DNA of 64,000 nt from CAWBVG01 sp963792175. GTDB taxonomy: Bacteria; Acidobacteriota; Vicinamibacteria; Vicinamibacterales; CAVVIG01. The notes beneath the pieces were generated by a model, which had not been told where the DNA came from, searched no databases, and worked only from the letters and a program-made list of their open reading frames with translations. This document shows positions 18,527 through 26,385 of the stretch, one piece after another. Position 1 is the stretch's first letter; each line of letters begins with the position of its first letter. The position numbers and the translations under genes are program-made. The DNA lies in the NCBI GenBank assembly GCA_963792175.1, contig CAWBVG010000049.1, forward strand, positions 62,001-126,000, given 5' to 3'.

Positions 18527-20500
18527 ATGAGTCAGATCAACATCACGCTTCCGGATGGATCGAGTCGCAGCGTGCCGGCCGGCACGCCGGTCCGCGACGT
18601 CGCGACGCAGATCTCTCCCGGTCTCGCCCGCGCGGCGCTCGCCGGCATCGTCGACGGCCGGATGGTGGACCTGTCGTACGCGCTCGATCGCGACGCCGAG
18701 GTGCGGATCGTGACGGACCGGAGCCCCGAGGCGCTGGCGTTGACGCGCCACAGCACGGCGCATCTCATGGCCGCCGCGGTGACGCAGCTGTTCCCCGGAA
18801 CGCAGTGCGGGATCGGCCCGGCCACCGACGAGGGCTTCTTCTACGACTTCGTCGTCGAGCGGCCGTTCAAGCCCGAGGACCTCGACGCCATCGAGCGGAA
18901 GATGAAGGAGCTGGCGTCGCAGGATCTGATCTACGAGCGCCAGATGTGGCCGCGCGAGGAAGCCAAGGCGTTTTTTGCCAAGCGCGGCGAGCCGCTCAAG
19001 GTGCAGCTGATCGACGAGAAGACCGAGGGCCAGGCCGAGGTCTCCTGCTACACGATCAAGGACAAGGACACGTTCATCGACTTCTGCGTCGGTCCGCACG
19101 TCCCGTCGACCGGCAGGCTGAAGGCGTTCAAGCTGCTGTCGCATTCGAACGCCTACTGGAAGGGCGACGCCCGCAACCAGGCGATGCAGCGGGTCTACGG
19201 GACCGCGTTCCTGTCCGACAAGGACCTCAAGGCGCACCTCACGCAGATCGAAGAGGCGAAGAAGCGCGATCACCGGAAGCTCGGTCGCGAGCTCGGTCTG
19301 TTCACGTTCCATCCGTGGGCGCCCGGCGCGGCGTTCTGGCAGGACAAGGGCACGACGCTCTACAACACGCTCGCGAACTACATGCGCGATGTGCTGCTGC
19401 CGAACGGCTACGTCGAGGTCAAGACGCCGATCCTCTTCAACAAGGCGCTGTGGGAGACGTCGGGGCACTGGTCGCACTATCGCGAGAACATGTTTCAGGT
19501 TCTCGGCTCCGAGGGCGAGGAAATGGCGATGAAGGCCATGAACTGCCCCGGGCACTACCTGCTGTACGCGAGCGACGTCCACAGCTACCGCGAGCTGCCG
19601 ATCCGCTTTCACGAGCAGACGCCGCTGCACCGCAACGAGCTGGCCGGCGTGCTGTCGGGACTGACGCGTGTCCGCCAGTTCTCACAGGACGACGGTCACT
19701 GTTTCGTCATGCCGGAGCAGATCGGTGACGAAGTGGAGCGCCTGCTCAAGCTGGTGCGCCGTGTCTACGACGACCTCGGGATGACGTTTCAGCCGAAGCT
19801 CGCGACCCGGCCCGAAGAACATCTTGGCGACAAGGCGACGTGGGATCAGGCCGAGGCGCAGCTGCGCGGCGCGCTCGACAAAGCCGGCGAGCGCTACATC
19901 GTCGACGAAGGCGGCGGCAACTTCTACGGGCCGAAGATCGACTTCGACGTCACCGACGCGATCGGGCGGAAGTGGCAGTGCGCGACGATTCAGCTCGACT
20001 ACCAGATGCCGGAGCGCTTCGATTTGAAGTACATCGGCGCCGATAACACCGAGCATCGAGTGGTCGTGATCCACCGCGCGATCCTCGGCAGCTTCGAGCG
20101 GTTCATCGCCATCCTGATCGAGCATTACGCGGGCGCGTTTCCGCTCTGGCTGGCCCCCGTGCAGGCCGTCGTGCTGCCGATTTCGGACCGTCACCTGGCC
20201 TATGGGGCGTCGGTTCGCGACCGCCTCGCGGCGGCGGGGCTGCGCGCGATGCTCGACGAGCGCCAGGAAAAGATCGGATATAAGATCCGTGAGGCCCAGT
20301 TGCAGAAGGTGCCGTACATGCTGGTGGTGGGCGATCGCGAGGCGGAAACCGGCACCGTGGCGGTCCGCGAACGATCGGGCGGCGACCGCGGATCGAGCAC
20401 GATCGAGGCCTTCATCGACGCGGCGCGCGACGAAGTCTCGCACAAGGGCAAGCCGTCAGCGGTCAGCTCTCAGCTATCAGAGCTGACCGCCGAACACTGA
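18527..20500 (+). CDS. thrS: Threonyl-tRNA synthetase
   Basis: 657 residues, no break. An N-terminal TGS domain is followed by the editing domain with HSTAHLMAAAVTQLFP, then the class II core: motif 1 region, NCPGHYLLYASDVHSYRELP, motif 2 GLTRVRQFSQDDGHCF, and motif 3 HRAILGSFERFIAILIEHYAG. The anticodon-binding domain ends near EAFIDAARDEVSHKG. The last dozen residues (SAVSSQLSELTAEH) are encoded by the left arm of a period-7 inverted repeat and are not part of the family fold. It heads the thrS-infC-rpmI-rplT-pheS-pheT cluster. Confidence 0.97.
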   Translation: MSQINITLPDGSSRSVPAGTPVRDVATQISPGLARAALAGIVDGRMVDLSYALDRDAEVRIVTDRSPEALALTRHSTAHLMAAAVTQLFPGTQCGIGPATDEGFFYDFVVERPFKPEDLDAIERKMKELASQDLIYERQMWPREEAKAFFAKRGEPLKVQLIDEKTEGQAEVSCYTIKDKDTFIDFCVGPHVPSTGRLKAFKLLSHSNAYWKGDARNQAMQRVYGTAFLSDKDLKAHLTQIEEAKKRDHRKLGRELGLFTFHPWAPGAAFWQDKGTTLYNTLANYMRDVLLPNGYVEVKTPILFNKALWETSGHWSHYRENMFQVLGSEGEEMAMKAMNCPGHYLLYASDVHSYRELPIRFHEQTPLHRNELAGVLSGLTRVRQFSQDDGHCFVMPEQIGDEVERLLKLVRRVYDDLGMTFQPKLATRPEEHLGDKATWDQAEAQLRGALDKAGERYIVDEGGGNFYGPKIDFDVTDAIGRKWQCATIQLDYQMPERFDLKYIGADNTEHRVVVIHRAILGSFERFIAILIEHYAGAFPLWLAPVQAVVLPISDRHLAYGASVRDRLAAAGLRAMLDERQEKIGYKIREAQLQKVPYMLVVGDREAETGTVAVRERSGGDRGSSTIEAFIDAARDEVSHKGKPSAVSSQLSELTAEH

Positions 20501-20527
20501 GAGCTGATAGCTGATAGCTGATAGCTG
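20455..20527. repeat. Periodic inverted element R9 (7-bp agctgat words)
   Basis: Left arm tcagcgg / tcagctc / tcagcta inside the thrS 3' end; right arm of three exact agctgat copies plus a half, ending 12 bases before the infC ribosome site. It should form a strong hairpin in the thrS-infC leader. Confidence 0.85.
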
Positions 20528-20538
20528 TTTGTAGTTGT

Positions 20539-20552
20539 AAGGAGGCCTTATC
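20539..20552 (+). promoter_or_regulatory. infC ribosome-binding site and probable AUC start codon
   Basis: AAGGAGG (20539-20545) lies 4 bases before ATC (20550-20552). The frame has a stop at 20538 and no ATG, GTG or TTG before the conserved IF3 N-terminus. E. coli infC uses AUU for autoregulation by IF3 itself. Confidence 0.65.
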
Positions 20553-21131
20553 GCTTTCGACAGAAGTCCCAGACGCGACGACCGCACGAGAGTCAACGAG
20601 CGAATCCGCGTGCGGGAAATCCGCGTCATTGACGACACCGGCGCGCAGCTCGGCATCATGCCCCCGCCCCAGGCCCTGGCCATCGCGAAGCAGAAGGGTC
20701 TCGACCTGGTCGAGATCTCGCCGACGGCGGTGCCGCCGGTCTGCCGCATCATGGACTTCGGGAAGTATCAGTACCAGGAGCAGAAGCGGGCGCGCGAGGC
20801 GCGCAAGCACCAGAAGGTGATCGAGGTCAAAGAGATCAAGTTTCGCCCCAAGGTCGACGAGCACGACTATCAGTTCAAGAAGAAGCACATCGAGCGCTTC
20901 CTCGACGACGGCGACAAGGTGAAGGCGACGATCTTCTTTCGCGGCCGCGAAATGGCGCATCCGGAAATCGGGCGCCGCATCCTGGAGCGATTGATTCAGG
21001 AGCTGTCGGACGTCGCGCTGGCCGAGACGATGCCGAGGCTCGAAGGCAATCAGATGCACACCATCCTGACGCGGCGGCCGCAGGGCGGCGGCGGGAAGGC
21101 CAAAGCGGCGGCGACGAGCGCCGCGAGATAA
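20550..21131 (+). CDS. infC: Translation initiation factor IF-3
   Basis: The start is placed at ATC 20550, so the protein begins with AFDRSPRRDDRTRVNERIR, the conserved N-terminus; the first ordinary start (GTG 20610) would delete this part. Then VREIRVIDDTGAQLGIMPPPQALAIA, the linker VPPVCRIMDFGKYQYQEQKRAREARK, and the C-domain VEVKEIKFRPK-type segment to HTILTRRP. About 193 residues. IF3 proofreads start codons and blocks subunit joining. A non-AUG start behind a strong ribosome site is the hallmark of IF3 autoregulation. Intact. Confidence 0.93.
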   Translation: MAFDRSPRRDDRTRVNERIRVREIRVIDDTGAQLGIMPPPQALAIAKQKGLDLVEISPTAVPPVCRIMDFGKYQYQEQKRAREARKHQKVIEVKEIKFRPKVDEHDYQFKKKHIERFLDDGDKVKATIFFRGREMAHPEIGRRILERLIQELSDVALAETMPRLEGNQMHTILTRRPQGGGGKAKAAATSAAR

Positions 21132-21205
21132 CGCAACCGCGGAGCGCGCAGGGCTCGCAGAGAAAAGAAAACAAAGTCTGCGAAGTCTTTGCGGTCGCTG
21201 CGGTT
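21130..21205. repeat. Periodic inverted element R10 (9-bp ctctgcg family)
   Basis: Left arm ccgcggagc / gcgcagggc / tcgcagaga, right arm tctgcgaag / tctttgcgg / tcgctgcgg. It fills the infC-rpmI junction. Same family as R21, R23 and R25. Confidence 0.8.
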
Positions 21206-21220
21206 AACGTGGGAGTACCG

Positions 21221-21427
21221 ATGCCGAAGAAGATCAAACTGAAGACGCACCGCGGCGCCGCCAAGCGCTTCAAGCGGACGAAGCGGGGCAAGTTCCTGCG
21301 CGGGAAGGCGTTCAAACAGCACATCCTGAGCAGCAAGACGACGAAGCGCAAGCGCGGGCTGCGCGGCACGACGACGGTCGCCGCTGTTGATACACCGAAG
21401 CTCGCTCGGATGCTTCCGTATAAGTGA
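21221..21427 (+). CDS. rpmI: 50S ribosomal protein L35
   Basis: 68 residues from ATG 21221: MPKKIKLKTHRGAAKRFKRTKRGKF, then KQHILSSKTTKRKRGLRG and ARMLPYK, all standard L35. Very basic. It lies between infC and rplT as in most bacteria. The ATG at 21221 is preferred over a GTG at 21209 because family members begin MPKxK. Confidence 0.96.
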   Translation: MPKKIKLKTHRGAAKRFKRTKRGKFLRGKAFKQHILSSKTTKRKRGLRGTTTVAAVDTPKLARMLPYK

Positions 21428-21433
21428 CGGAGT

Positions 21434-21456
21434 CGGGGCTAGGGGCTAGGGGCTAG
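21434..21456. repeat. gggctag tandem element R11 (7-bp words)
   Basis: Three consecutive gggctag words between rpmI and rplT. Single orientation. A short hairpin (gtccggcttcagccggac, near 21480) follows it before rplT. Confidence 0.75.
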
Positions 21457-21511
21457 CTTGAGACGTACGGATACGTAGTGTCCGGCTTCAGCCGGACCGT
21501 GGAGATAGACG

Positions 21512-21886
21512 ATGCCGCGTGTAAAGAGAGGGACAGTCCGGCGCGCCAAGCGGAAGAAGCTGCTTGGACTGGCGAAGGGCTATTACGCCAACAAGAGCAA
21601 GCTGTATCGCGCCGCCAAGGAGTCCGTCGATACCGCGCTGAAGTACGCCTTCGTCGGCCGCCGCCGGAAGAAGCGCGACTTTCGCCGACTGTGGGTCGTG
21701 CGAATCAACGCCGCCGCGCGCGAACACGGCCTCACCTACGGCCAGTTGATCAGCGGCCTGAAGAACGCCGGCGTCACGCTCGATCGCAAGAGCCTGTCGG
21801 AGCTGGCGATCTCGGCGCCCGCCGCCTTTGCCAAGCTCGCCGCGCAGGCGAAGGACGCAGCGAAGAAAACTGCCGCCCGCGCGTAA
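21512..21886 (+). CDS. rplT: 50S ribosomal protein L20
   Basis: 124 residues: MPRVKRGTVRRAKRKKLLGLAKGYY, KESVDTALKYAFVGRRRKKRDFR, then WVVRINAAAREHGLTYGQLISGLK and the C-terminal SELAISAPAAF. A typical L20 with a basic N-terminal helix that threads into 23S rRNA. L20 often represses its own operon; no obvious pseudoknot target was checked. Intact. Confidence 0.97.
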   Translation: MPRVKRGTVRRAKRKKLLGLAKGYYANKSKLYRAAKESVDTALKYAFVGRRRKKRDFRRLWVVRINAAAREHGLTYGQLISGLKNAGVTLDRKSLSELAISAPAAFAKLAAQAKDAAKKTAARA

Positions 21887-21891
21887 GACGG

Positions 21892-21987
21892 CTTATCACG
21901 AAAGCCCGAAGATTCTCGGAGACCACGAAGGACGGGTTGTACAACACCGCTTCGTGATCGTCGTGTGTCTTCCAACTTCGTGATAAA
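21892..21987. repeat. Periodic inverted element R12 (9-bp cttcgtgat words)
   Basis: Outer arms ttatcacgaa (21893-21902) and ttcgtgataa (21977-21986) are perfect. Inner words cttcgtgat / cgtcgtgtg / tcttccaac are degenerate 9-mers. It fills the rplT-pheS gap up to 13 bases before pheS. Confidence 0.75.
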
Positions 21988-21999
21988 ACCTCCACACCG

Positions 22000-23064
22000 A
22001 TGTCGCTCCCTGACCAGGCCGCCGTCGAATCGCACATCGCGGCGTTCGAGCGCGAGCTCGCCGACGCGAAGTCCCTCCGCGATGCGCAGACGGTCCGCGA
22101 CCGCTACCTCGGACGGAAGAACAGCGTCGTCGCCGCCTGGATGCAGTCGATTGGCGCGGCGCCCGCCGACCAGAAGAAGAACATCGGCCGCTATGCGAAC
22201 GAGCTGAAACAGGCGATTGAGGCGCGCTGGCAGGCCTACGCGGAGCGCGCCGAAGCCACCGCCCGGCCAGCGGGAGCGGTCGACGTCACGCTGCCGGGGC
22301 GCGTGCCGCCGCTCGGCCATCGGCATCCGCTCACCATCGTGCGCGACCAGCTCGAGTCGATCTTCACGCGCATGGGATTCGCCGTCGTCGAAGGTCCGGA
22401 GGCCGAGGACGACTGGCATTGCTTCGACGCGCTGAACATGCCGCCCGAACATCCCGCGCGCGACATGCAGGACACGCTCTATCTCGCGACGCCGATCAAA
22501 GGCGAGTCCGGACGCGACGACGATGTGCGGACGCTGCTGCGCACCCACACGTCGTCGATGCAGATCCGGTACATGCAGGCGCATCAGCCTCCGCTGCGGA
22601 TCGTCGTCCCCGGCCGCGTCTATCGCCGCGACGATCTGGATCTCACGCACTCCCCCGCGTTCGGCCAGATCGAAGCCCTCGTGGTTGGCGAAGGCATTTC
22701 GCTCGCCGATTTGAAGGGCACACTGCTGGCGTTCGCCCGGCAGATGTTCTCGCCGACGGTCCGCGTGCGGTTCCGTCCCAGCTTCTTTCCTTACACCGAG
22801 CCGAGCGCGGAAATCGACTTGAGCTGCTGGCAGTGTGACGGGGCCGGCTGCGCGATGTGCAAGAAGTCCGGCTGGATCGAGATCGGCGGCTGCGGCATGG
22901 TGCATCCCGCCGTCTTCGAGGCGGTCGGCTACGACGCGGAGAAGTACACCGGCTTCGCCTGGGGCATCGGCATCGAACGTGTCGCGATCCTGCGATACCA
23001 GGTGGAAGACATCCGGCTCTTCTACGAGAACGACCTGCGGTTTCTGGAACAGTTTCCGTACTGA
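22000..23064 (+). CDS. pheS: Phenylalanyl-tRNA synthetase alpha subunit
   Basis: 354 residues, intact. The N-terminal coiled coil is followed by the class II core: GHRHPLTIVRDQLESIFTRMGF, EAEDDWHCFDALNMPPEHPARD, LRTHTSSMQIRYM, RVYRRDDLDLTHSPAFGQIEALV, FRPSFFPYTEPSAEID, and FAWGIGIERVAILRY. A Cys-rich insertion (CWQCDGAGCAMCKKSGW) may bind zinc, as in several bacterial PheS. It forms an alpha2-beta2 tetramer with PheT, encoded 67 bases downstream. Confidence 0.97.
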   Translation: MSLPDQAAVESHIAAFERELADAKSLRDAQTVRDRYLGRKNSVVAAWMQSIGAAPADQKKNIGRYANELKQAIEARWQAYAERAEATARPAGAVDVTLPGRVPPLGHRHPLTIVRDQLESIFTRMGFAVVEGPEAEDDWHCFDALNMPPEHPARDMQDTLYLATPIKGESGRDDDVRTLLRTHTSSMQIRYMQAHQPPLRIVVPGRVYRRDDLDLTHSPAFGQIEALVVGEGISLADLKGTLLAFARQMFSPTVRVRFRPSFFPYTEPSAEIDLSCWQCDGAGCAMCKKSGWIEIGGCGMVHPAVFEAVGYDAEKYTGFAWGIGIERVAILRYQVEDIRLFYENDLRFLEQFPY

Positions 23065-23069
23065 GTGTT

Positions 23070-23094
23070 GCCACAGAGGCACAGAGACACAGTA
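23070..23094. repeat. cacagagg tandem element R13 (8-bp words)
   Basis: cacagagg / cacagaga / cacag between pheS and pheT. Single orientation; related in sequence to R6, R8b and R27. Confidence 0.6.
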
Positions 23095-23130
23095 GAAGAC
23101 TGACGCGGGCGCCCGGCGCGTTGAGACGAC

Positions 23131-25221
23131 ATGCGACTAGTCCTGTCCTGGCTCCGTGAGTTCGTCGACGTCAAGGCCTCGGCGGAGGAAATCGCCGAGA
23201 ATCTATCGCTCCGCGGATTCGAGGTCGCGTCGATCGAGCCTCTCGGCGGCGGCGACGCCGTCATCGATTTCGAGATCACCGCGAACCGCCCGGACTGCCT
23301 GAGCGTCCTCGGCCTCGCTCGCGAAGTCGCGACGGCCTACGACCTGCCGCTCGCGCCGCCGTCAACCCGATCGCGATGCGCGCGTCCGCCTCGCCGAACT
23401 TCCGGTCTCCCTGACCTCCGATCGCGTCACCGTGTCGCTCGACGACGAGGAGCTGTGCCCGCGGTATGCGGCGGCCGTGGCGGACATTTCCGCGGCGGTG
23501 TCTCCAGAGTGGATGACGGCCCGGCTGCTGGCGGCCGGCGTACGCCCGATCAGCCCGATCGTCGACATCACGAACTACGTGAACCTCGAAATCGGCCAAC
23601 CGATGCACGCGTTCGATCAGGCGAAGCTGGCCGGCGCGGAGATTCACGCACGCCGCGCGCGCCCCGGCGAGACGATCACGACGCTCGACGGCGTCGCGCG
23701 GACACTCGACGCGGAGATGCTGGTCATCGCCGACCGCGATCGCGCGCAAGCTGTCGCGGGGGTGATGGGCGGAGCGGCCTCGGAGGTCTCCGCGACCACG
23801 AAGACCGTCGTCTTCGAGAGCGCGTACTTCAAGCCGGCGTCGGTTCGCCGGACCAGCAAGCGCCTCGGTCTCAAGACCGAGGCCTCGACGCGGTTCGAGC
23901 GCGGCGCCGACATCGGCGCTCAGGCGGTGGCGATTCAACGTGCGGTCGCATTGATGGAGCAGATCGGCGCCGGCCGGGCCATCGGTCCCATCGTGGATTG
24001 CTACCCTCACCCGCGCGAGCGGAAACGGATCCACCTGCGGCGCAGCCGGCTGGCGCTCCTGTTCGGCGTGTCTGTTCCTGACGACGAAGTCGTGCGGATC
24101 CTGCGCGGGCTCGGCCTCGAGGTGAGCTCGACCCCTGACGGCTGGGACGCGATCGCACCCACCTTCCGCGTGGATCTGGTGCGCGAGGCCGACTTGATCG
24201 AGGAGGCAGGCCGGCACTACGGCTTCGACAAGCTCGAAGCGACGTTCCCGGTGATGACCCAGCCGGCACCGCCGCCGGATCCCCGAATCTCGCGGGATCA
24301 ACTGGTGCGGCGCGTCCTGACCGCCGCCGGCTGTTCCGAAGCGGTCACCTTCGGCTTCATCGAGGCCGTCGCCGCCGAGCCGTTCCTGTCGCCGGTGACG
24401 GCGACCGAGATGATTGCCATCGCGAACCCGCTGTCCGCGAAATTCGACACCTTGCGCCCGTCGCTGTTGCCGGGCCTGGTCGACGCGGTCGCCTACAACC
24501 GCCGGCACGGCCGGCGCGACGTGCGCCTCTTCGAGATCGGCACGCGGTTCGGGCGTCAGCGGCGAGACGCGTGGCGTCGCGCTCGCCTGGACCGGTGCCG
24601 GCGGCAGCGACCACTGGTCGGGCGGCGGGCGCGAGGTCGACTTCTTCGACGTCAAAGGCGTGGCCGAGCAGTTGACCGGCGCGCTCGACGTCGCCGTCGC
24701 GTTCGAGCCGCTCGACGTGCCTTTTCTCGTCGCGGGTCAAGCGGCGTCGATCGGCCTCGTGGGCGGTGCGAGTTCCGATCCAGCGGTCGGTCTCGTCGGT
24801 CGGGTGGCGCCGGCTCTCGCGGATGCACGCGGACTGCCGCGCCAGGACGCTGTCTTCGTCGCCGAGCTGAGCCTTGACGCGCTGACGCGCGCGCGCGCGC
24901 AGACCGATGATGCCGCGCGCCCGCTGCCGCGACATCCGTTCGTCGTCCGCGACGTGTCGATCGTCGTCGCTGACACCTTGCCTGCGGCGATCATTCGTGG
25001 CACCATTCTCACGGCTGCACGGGAAGTCGCCGGCGCCGCTCGTCGCGATCAGCGTGTTCGATCGCTATCAAGGCAAGGGCGTGCCGCCGGAATCCGTGAG
25101 TCTGTCGTTGCGGCTCACGTTTCAGGCGCTGGATCGCACCCTGACCGACGCGGAAGTGCAGCAGAGTTTCGACACCATCCTCGCCGCGCTCGTGCGCGAG
25201 CACGGGGCGGTGCAACGATAG
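23131..25221 (+). CDS. pheT: Phenylalanyl-tRNA synthetase beta subunit (three frame breaks)
   Basis: Begins MRLVLSWLREFVDVKASAEEIAENL, the usual PheT N-terminus (no separate EMAP-type tRNA-binding domain), then ITANRPDCLSVLGLAREVA. Breaks occur near 23360, 24553 and 25015, each solved by dropping one base. Across them one reads the B3/B4 domain (VDITNYVNLEIGQPMHAFD), EASTRFERGAD, the B5 domain, and the core-like domain with IANPLSAKFDTLRPSLLPGLV. The C-terminal ferredoxin-like anticodon domain (VFDRYQGKGVPPESVSLSLRLTFQ) closes it. About 696 residues, somewhat below the usual 800 because the first domain is short. Essential gene, so the breaks are almost surely errors. Confidence 0.93.
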
Positions 25222-25223
25222 CG

Positions 25224-25310
25224 GATTGGGTAATTGGATAATTGGGTAATTGGGTAATTGGCCAATCACCACTCGCCAATTACCCAATTACTCAATCACC
25301 AAATTACCAG
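25224..25310. repeat. Periodic inverted element R14 (8-bp taattggg words)
   Basis: Left arm taattgga / taattggg / taattggg / taattggc; right arm ccaattac / ccaattac / tcaatcac / caaattac. AT-rich and strikingly regular. It occupies the whole pheT to coiled-coil junction. Confidence 0.9.
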
Positions 25311-25325
25311 ATGCGGGGATCAGAC

Positions 25326-25604
25326 ATGGTCAAGACAGCGACGCGCAGCGTGGATCTCGAACCGATCGATCGGCTCGAAGAGAAGATGAAGCTTCTGGTC
25401 GGCATGGTCGATCGGATGAAGACCGAGCAGGCCCGCGCGGCGGAAGAAAACCAGCGCCTGTCGCGCGAGCTCGAGTCGATGCGCGCGCGGATCGCCTCGA
25501 GCGATGGGCTCGCCAGCGAGCTGTCGTCGCTGAAAGAAGAGCGCGACGTCATTCGCACGCGGGTGACGGAAATGCTCGAACAGCTGGAAGCGCTCAACCT
25601 CTGA
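25326..25604 (+). CDS. Small coiled-coil protein upstream of zapA (ZapB-like)
   Basis: 92 residues from ATG 25326. After MVKTATRSVDLEPI the chain is one long heptad helix (RLEEKMKLLVGMVDRMKTEQ ... LSSLKEERDVIRTRVTEMLEQLEAL). Position directly before zapA and the all-coiled-coil makeup fit a ZapB-like Z-ring accessory factor, but sequence identity of such proteins is low, so this is inference from context. Period-7/8 repeat elements flank it on both sides. Confidence 0.65.
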   Translation: MVKTATRSVDLEPIDRLEEKMKLLVGMVDRMKTEQARAAEENQRLSRELESMRARIASSDGLASELSSLKEERDVIRTRVTEMLEQLEALNL

Positions 25605-25607
25605 ACG

Positions 25608-25680
25608 GTGAGACGTGACACTTGAGACTTGAGAGTTGAGCGCCCGTTCACGCTCAAGTCTCGAGGCATAAGTCTCAGAC
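25608..25680. repeat. Periodic inverted element R15 (7-bp cttgaga words)
   Basis: Left arm acttgag / acttgag / agttgag; right arm ctcaagt / ctcgagg / cataagt / ctcagac. It fills the gap before zapA. Confidence 0.8.
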
Positions 25681-25689
25681 CGGGAGCAC

Positions 25690-25986
25690 ATGTCAGAGAG
25701 CGGCCGCGTCATCCCTGTCGAAATCCACGGGCAGCGGTACCCCATCCGCAGCACGCTCGACCCGGTCTACGTGGCGCAGCTGGCCAGCTACGTCGACGAA
25801 AAGATCAAAGCCGCGGGCGAAACCACGCCGACCGGCGACTCGGTCCGCCTGGCAGTGCTCGCCGCGCTCAATATCGCCGACGAGCTGTTTCGCTGCCGCG
25901 AGGTCACGCAGGCCCGCGCCGGCGAGCTCGCTGAGCGGGCGGGCGAGCTCGAACGCCTCCTGGACCGGGTCCTCATGGCCTCGTAG
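25690..25986 (+). CDS. zapA: Cell division protein ZapA
   Basis: 98 residues: VIPVEIHGQRYPIRSTLDPVYVAQLASYVDEKIKAAGE, then DSVRLAVLAALNIADELFRCRE and a C-terminal coiled coil. This is the ZapA pattern (VxIxGxxYxIR...YVxxLAxYVDxKM...LAALNIADEL). It cross-links FtsZ filaments. In many bacteria zapA lies just upstream of the 6S RNA gene, as here. Intact. Confidence 0.92.
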   Translation: MSESGRVIPVEIHGQRYPIRSTLDPVYVAQLASYVDEKIKAAGETTPTGDSVRLAVLAALNIADELFRCREVTQARAGELAERAGELERLLDRVLMAS

Positions 25987-25997
25987 GACCGTCTACC

Positions 25998-26129
25998 GGT
26001 TCGGGGTTCTAGGGGTTCTAGGGTCCAGCGGGTTCGGTGCAGAACCGTGAACGCTGAACCCAGAACCAAGAACCCGGAACGCAGAACTGAGAACGAACCC
26101 AGAACCTTGAACTCTGAACCCAGAACCCT
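25998..26129. repeat. Periodic inverted element R16 (7-bp NNGAACN words)
   Basis: Left arm of ggttctagg-type words from 25998; right arm of about twelve 7-mers such as cagaacc / gtgaacg / ctgaacc / cagaacc / aagaacc. Its last words contain TTGAAC, placed to act as the -35 of the 6S RNA. Confidence 0.85.
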
Positions 26130-26135
26130 TACGAT
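26107..26135 (+). promoter_or_regulatory. Candidate promoter of 6S RNA
   Basis: TTGAAC (26107-26112), 17 bases, TACGAT (26130-26135). The -35 lies inside the periodic element R16. The predicted start is near 26142. Confidence 0.5.
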
Positions 26136-26141
26136 GTGTGC

Positions 26142-26330
26142 GAGAGTTTGAGTTCCCTGCTTTGCGCGTGATGGCGGTAGGCTCGTTTGAGCCAACGTTT
26201 TACCTTAGGAGTCGCGACGCCGCGTGGTGTGCATGCCTCTGTAGCGAGGAAGCCTAAAGCGCGGCTTATTGAGCGGTTCCGACCTGCTTACGCAGGTTCA
26301 TCGACCTCCCCACACGGCAAAGCGGGGCCT
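26142..26330 (+). ncRNA. ssrS: 6S RNA
   Basis: No protein frame of substance fits here. The 5' segment ccctgctttgc (26155-26165) pairs with gcaaagcgggg (26317-26327), closing a long rod. Near the apex the conserved 6S core is visible: GTGTGCATGC followed by GAGGAAGCCTAAA (26227-26258), matching the E. coli 6S pattern GTGAGCATGC...GAAGCCTTAAA. A central open bubble lies between the arms. A T-rich run (ctttcttttc) follows the closing stem as a terminator. Location downstream of zapA is the classic ssrS context. 6S RNA mimics an open promoter and sequesters housekeeping RNA polymerase in stationary phase. Ends are approximate. Confidence 0.85.
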
Positions 26331-26385
26331 TTCTTTTCTCCCTCCAGCTCGTAACCGGGCAAGTCTTTCGGTAAGGACGTCACGC

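Noticed and set aside
20610..20612. GTG 20610 as infC start.
   Set aside because: It would remove about 20 conserved N-terminal residues and leaves the strong ribosome site 65 bases away.
25224..25310. The regular short repeats could be taken for a CRISPR array or minisatellite.
   Set aside because: The period is only 7-9 bp, there are no unique spacers of about 30 bp, and no cas genes are in the window. The inverted arrangement is not CRISPR-like.
26269..26385. An upstream start for RNase Y at 26269 (TTG).
   Set aside because: That segment is part of the 6S RNA and would put a polar extension before the membrane anchor. GTG 26386 gives the normal N-terminus.
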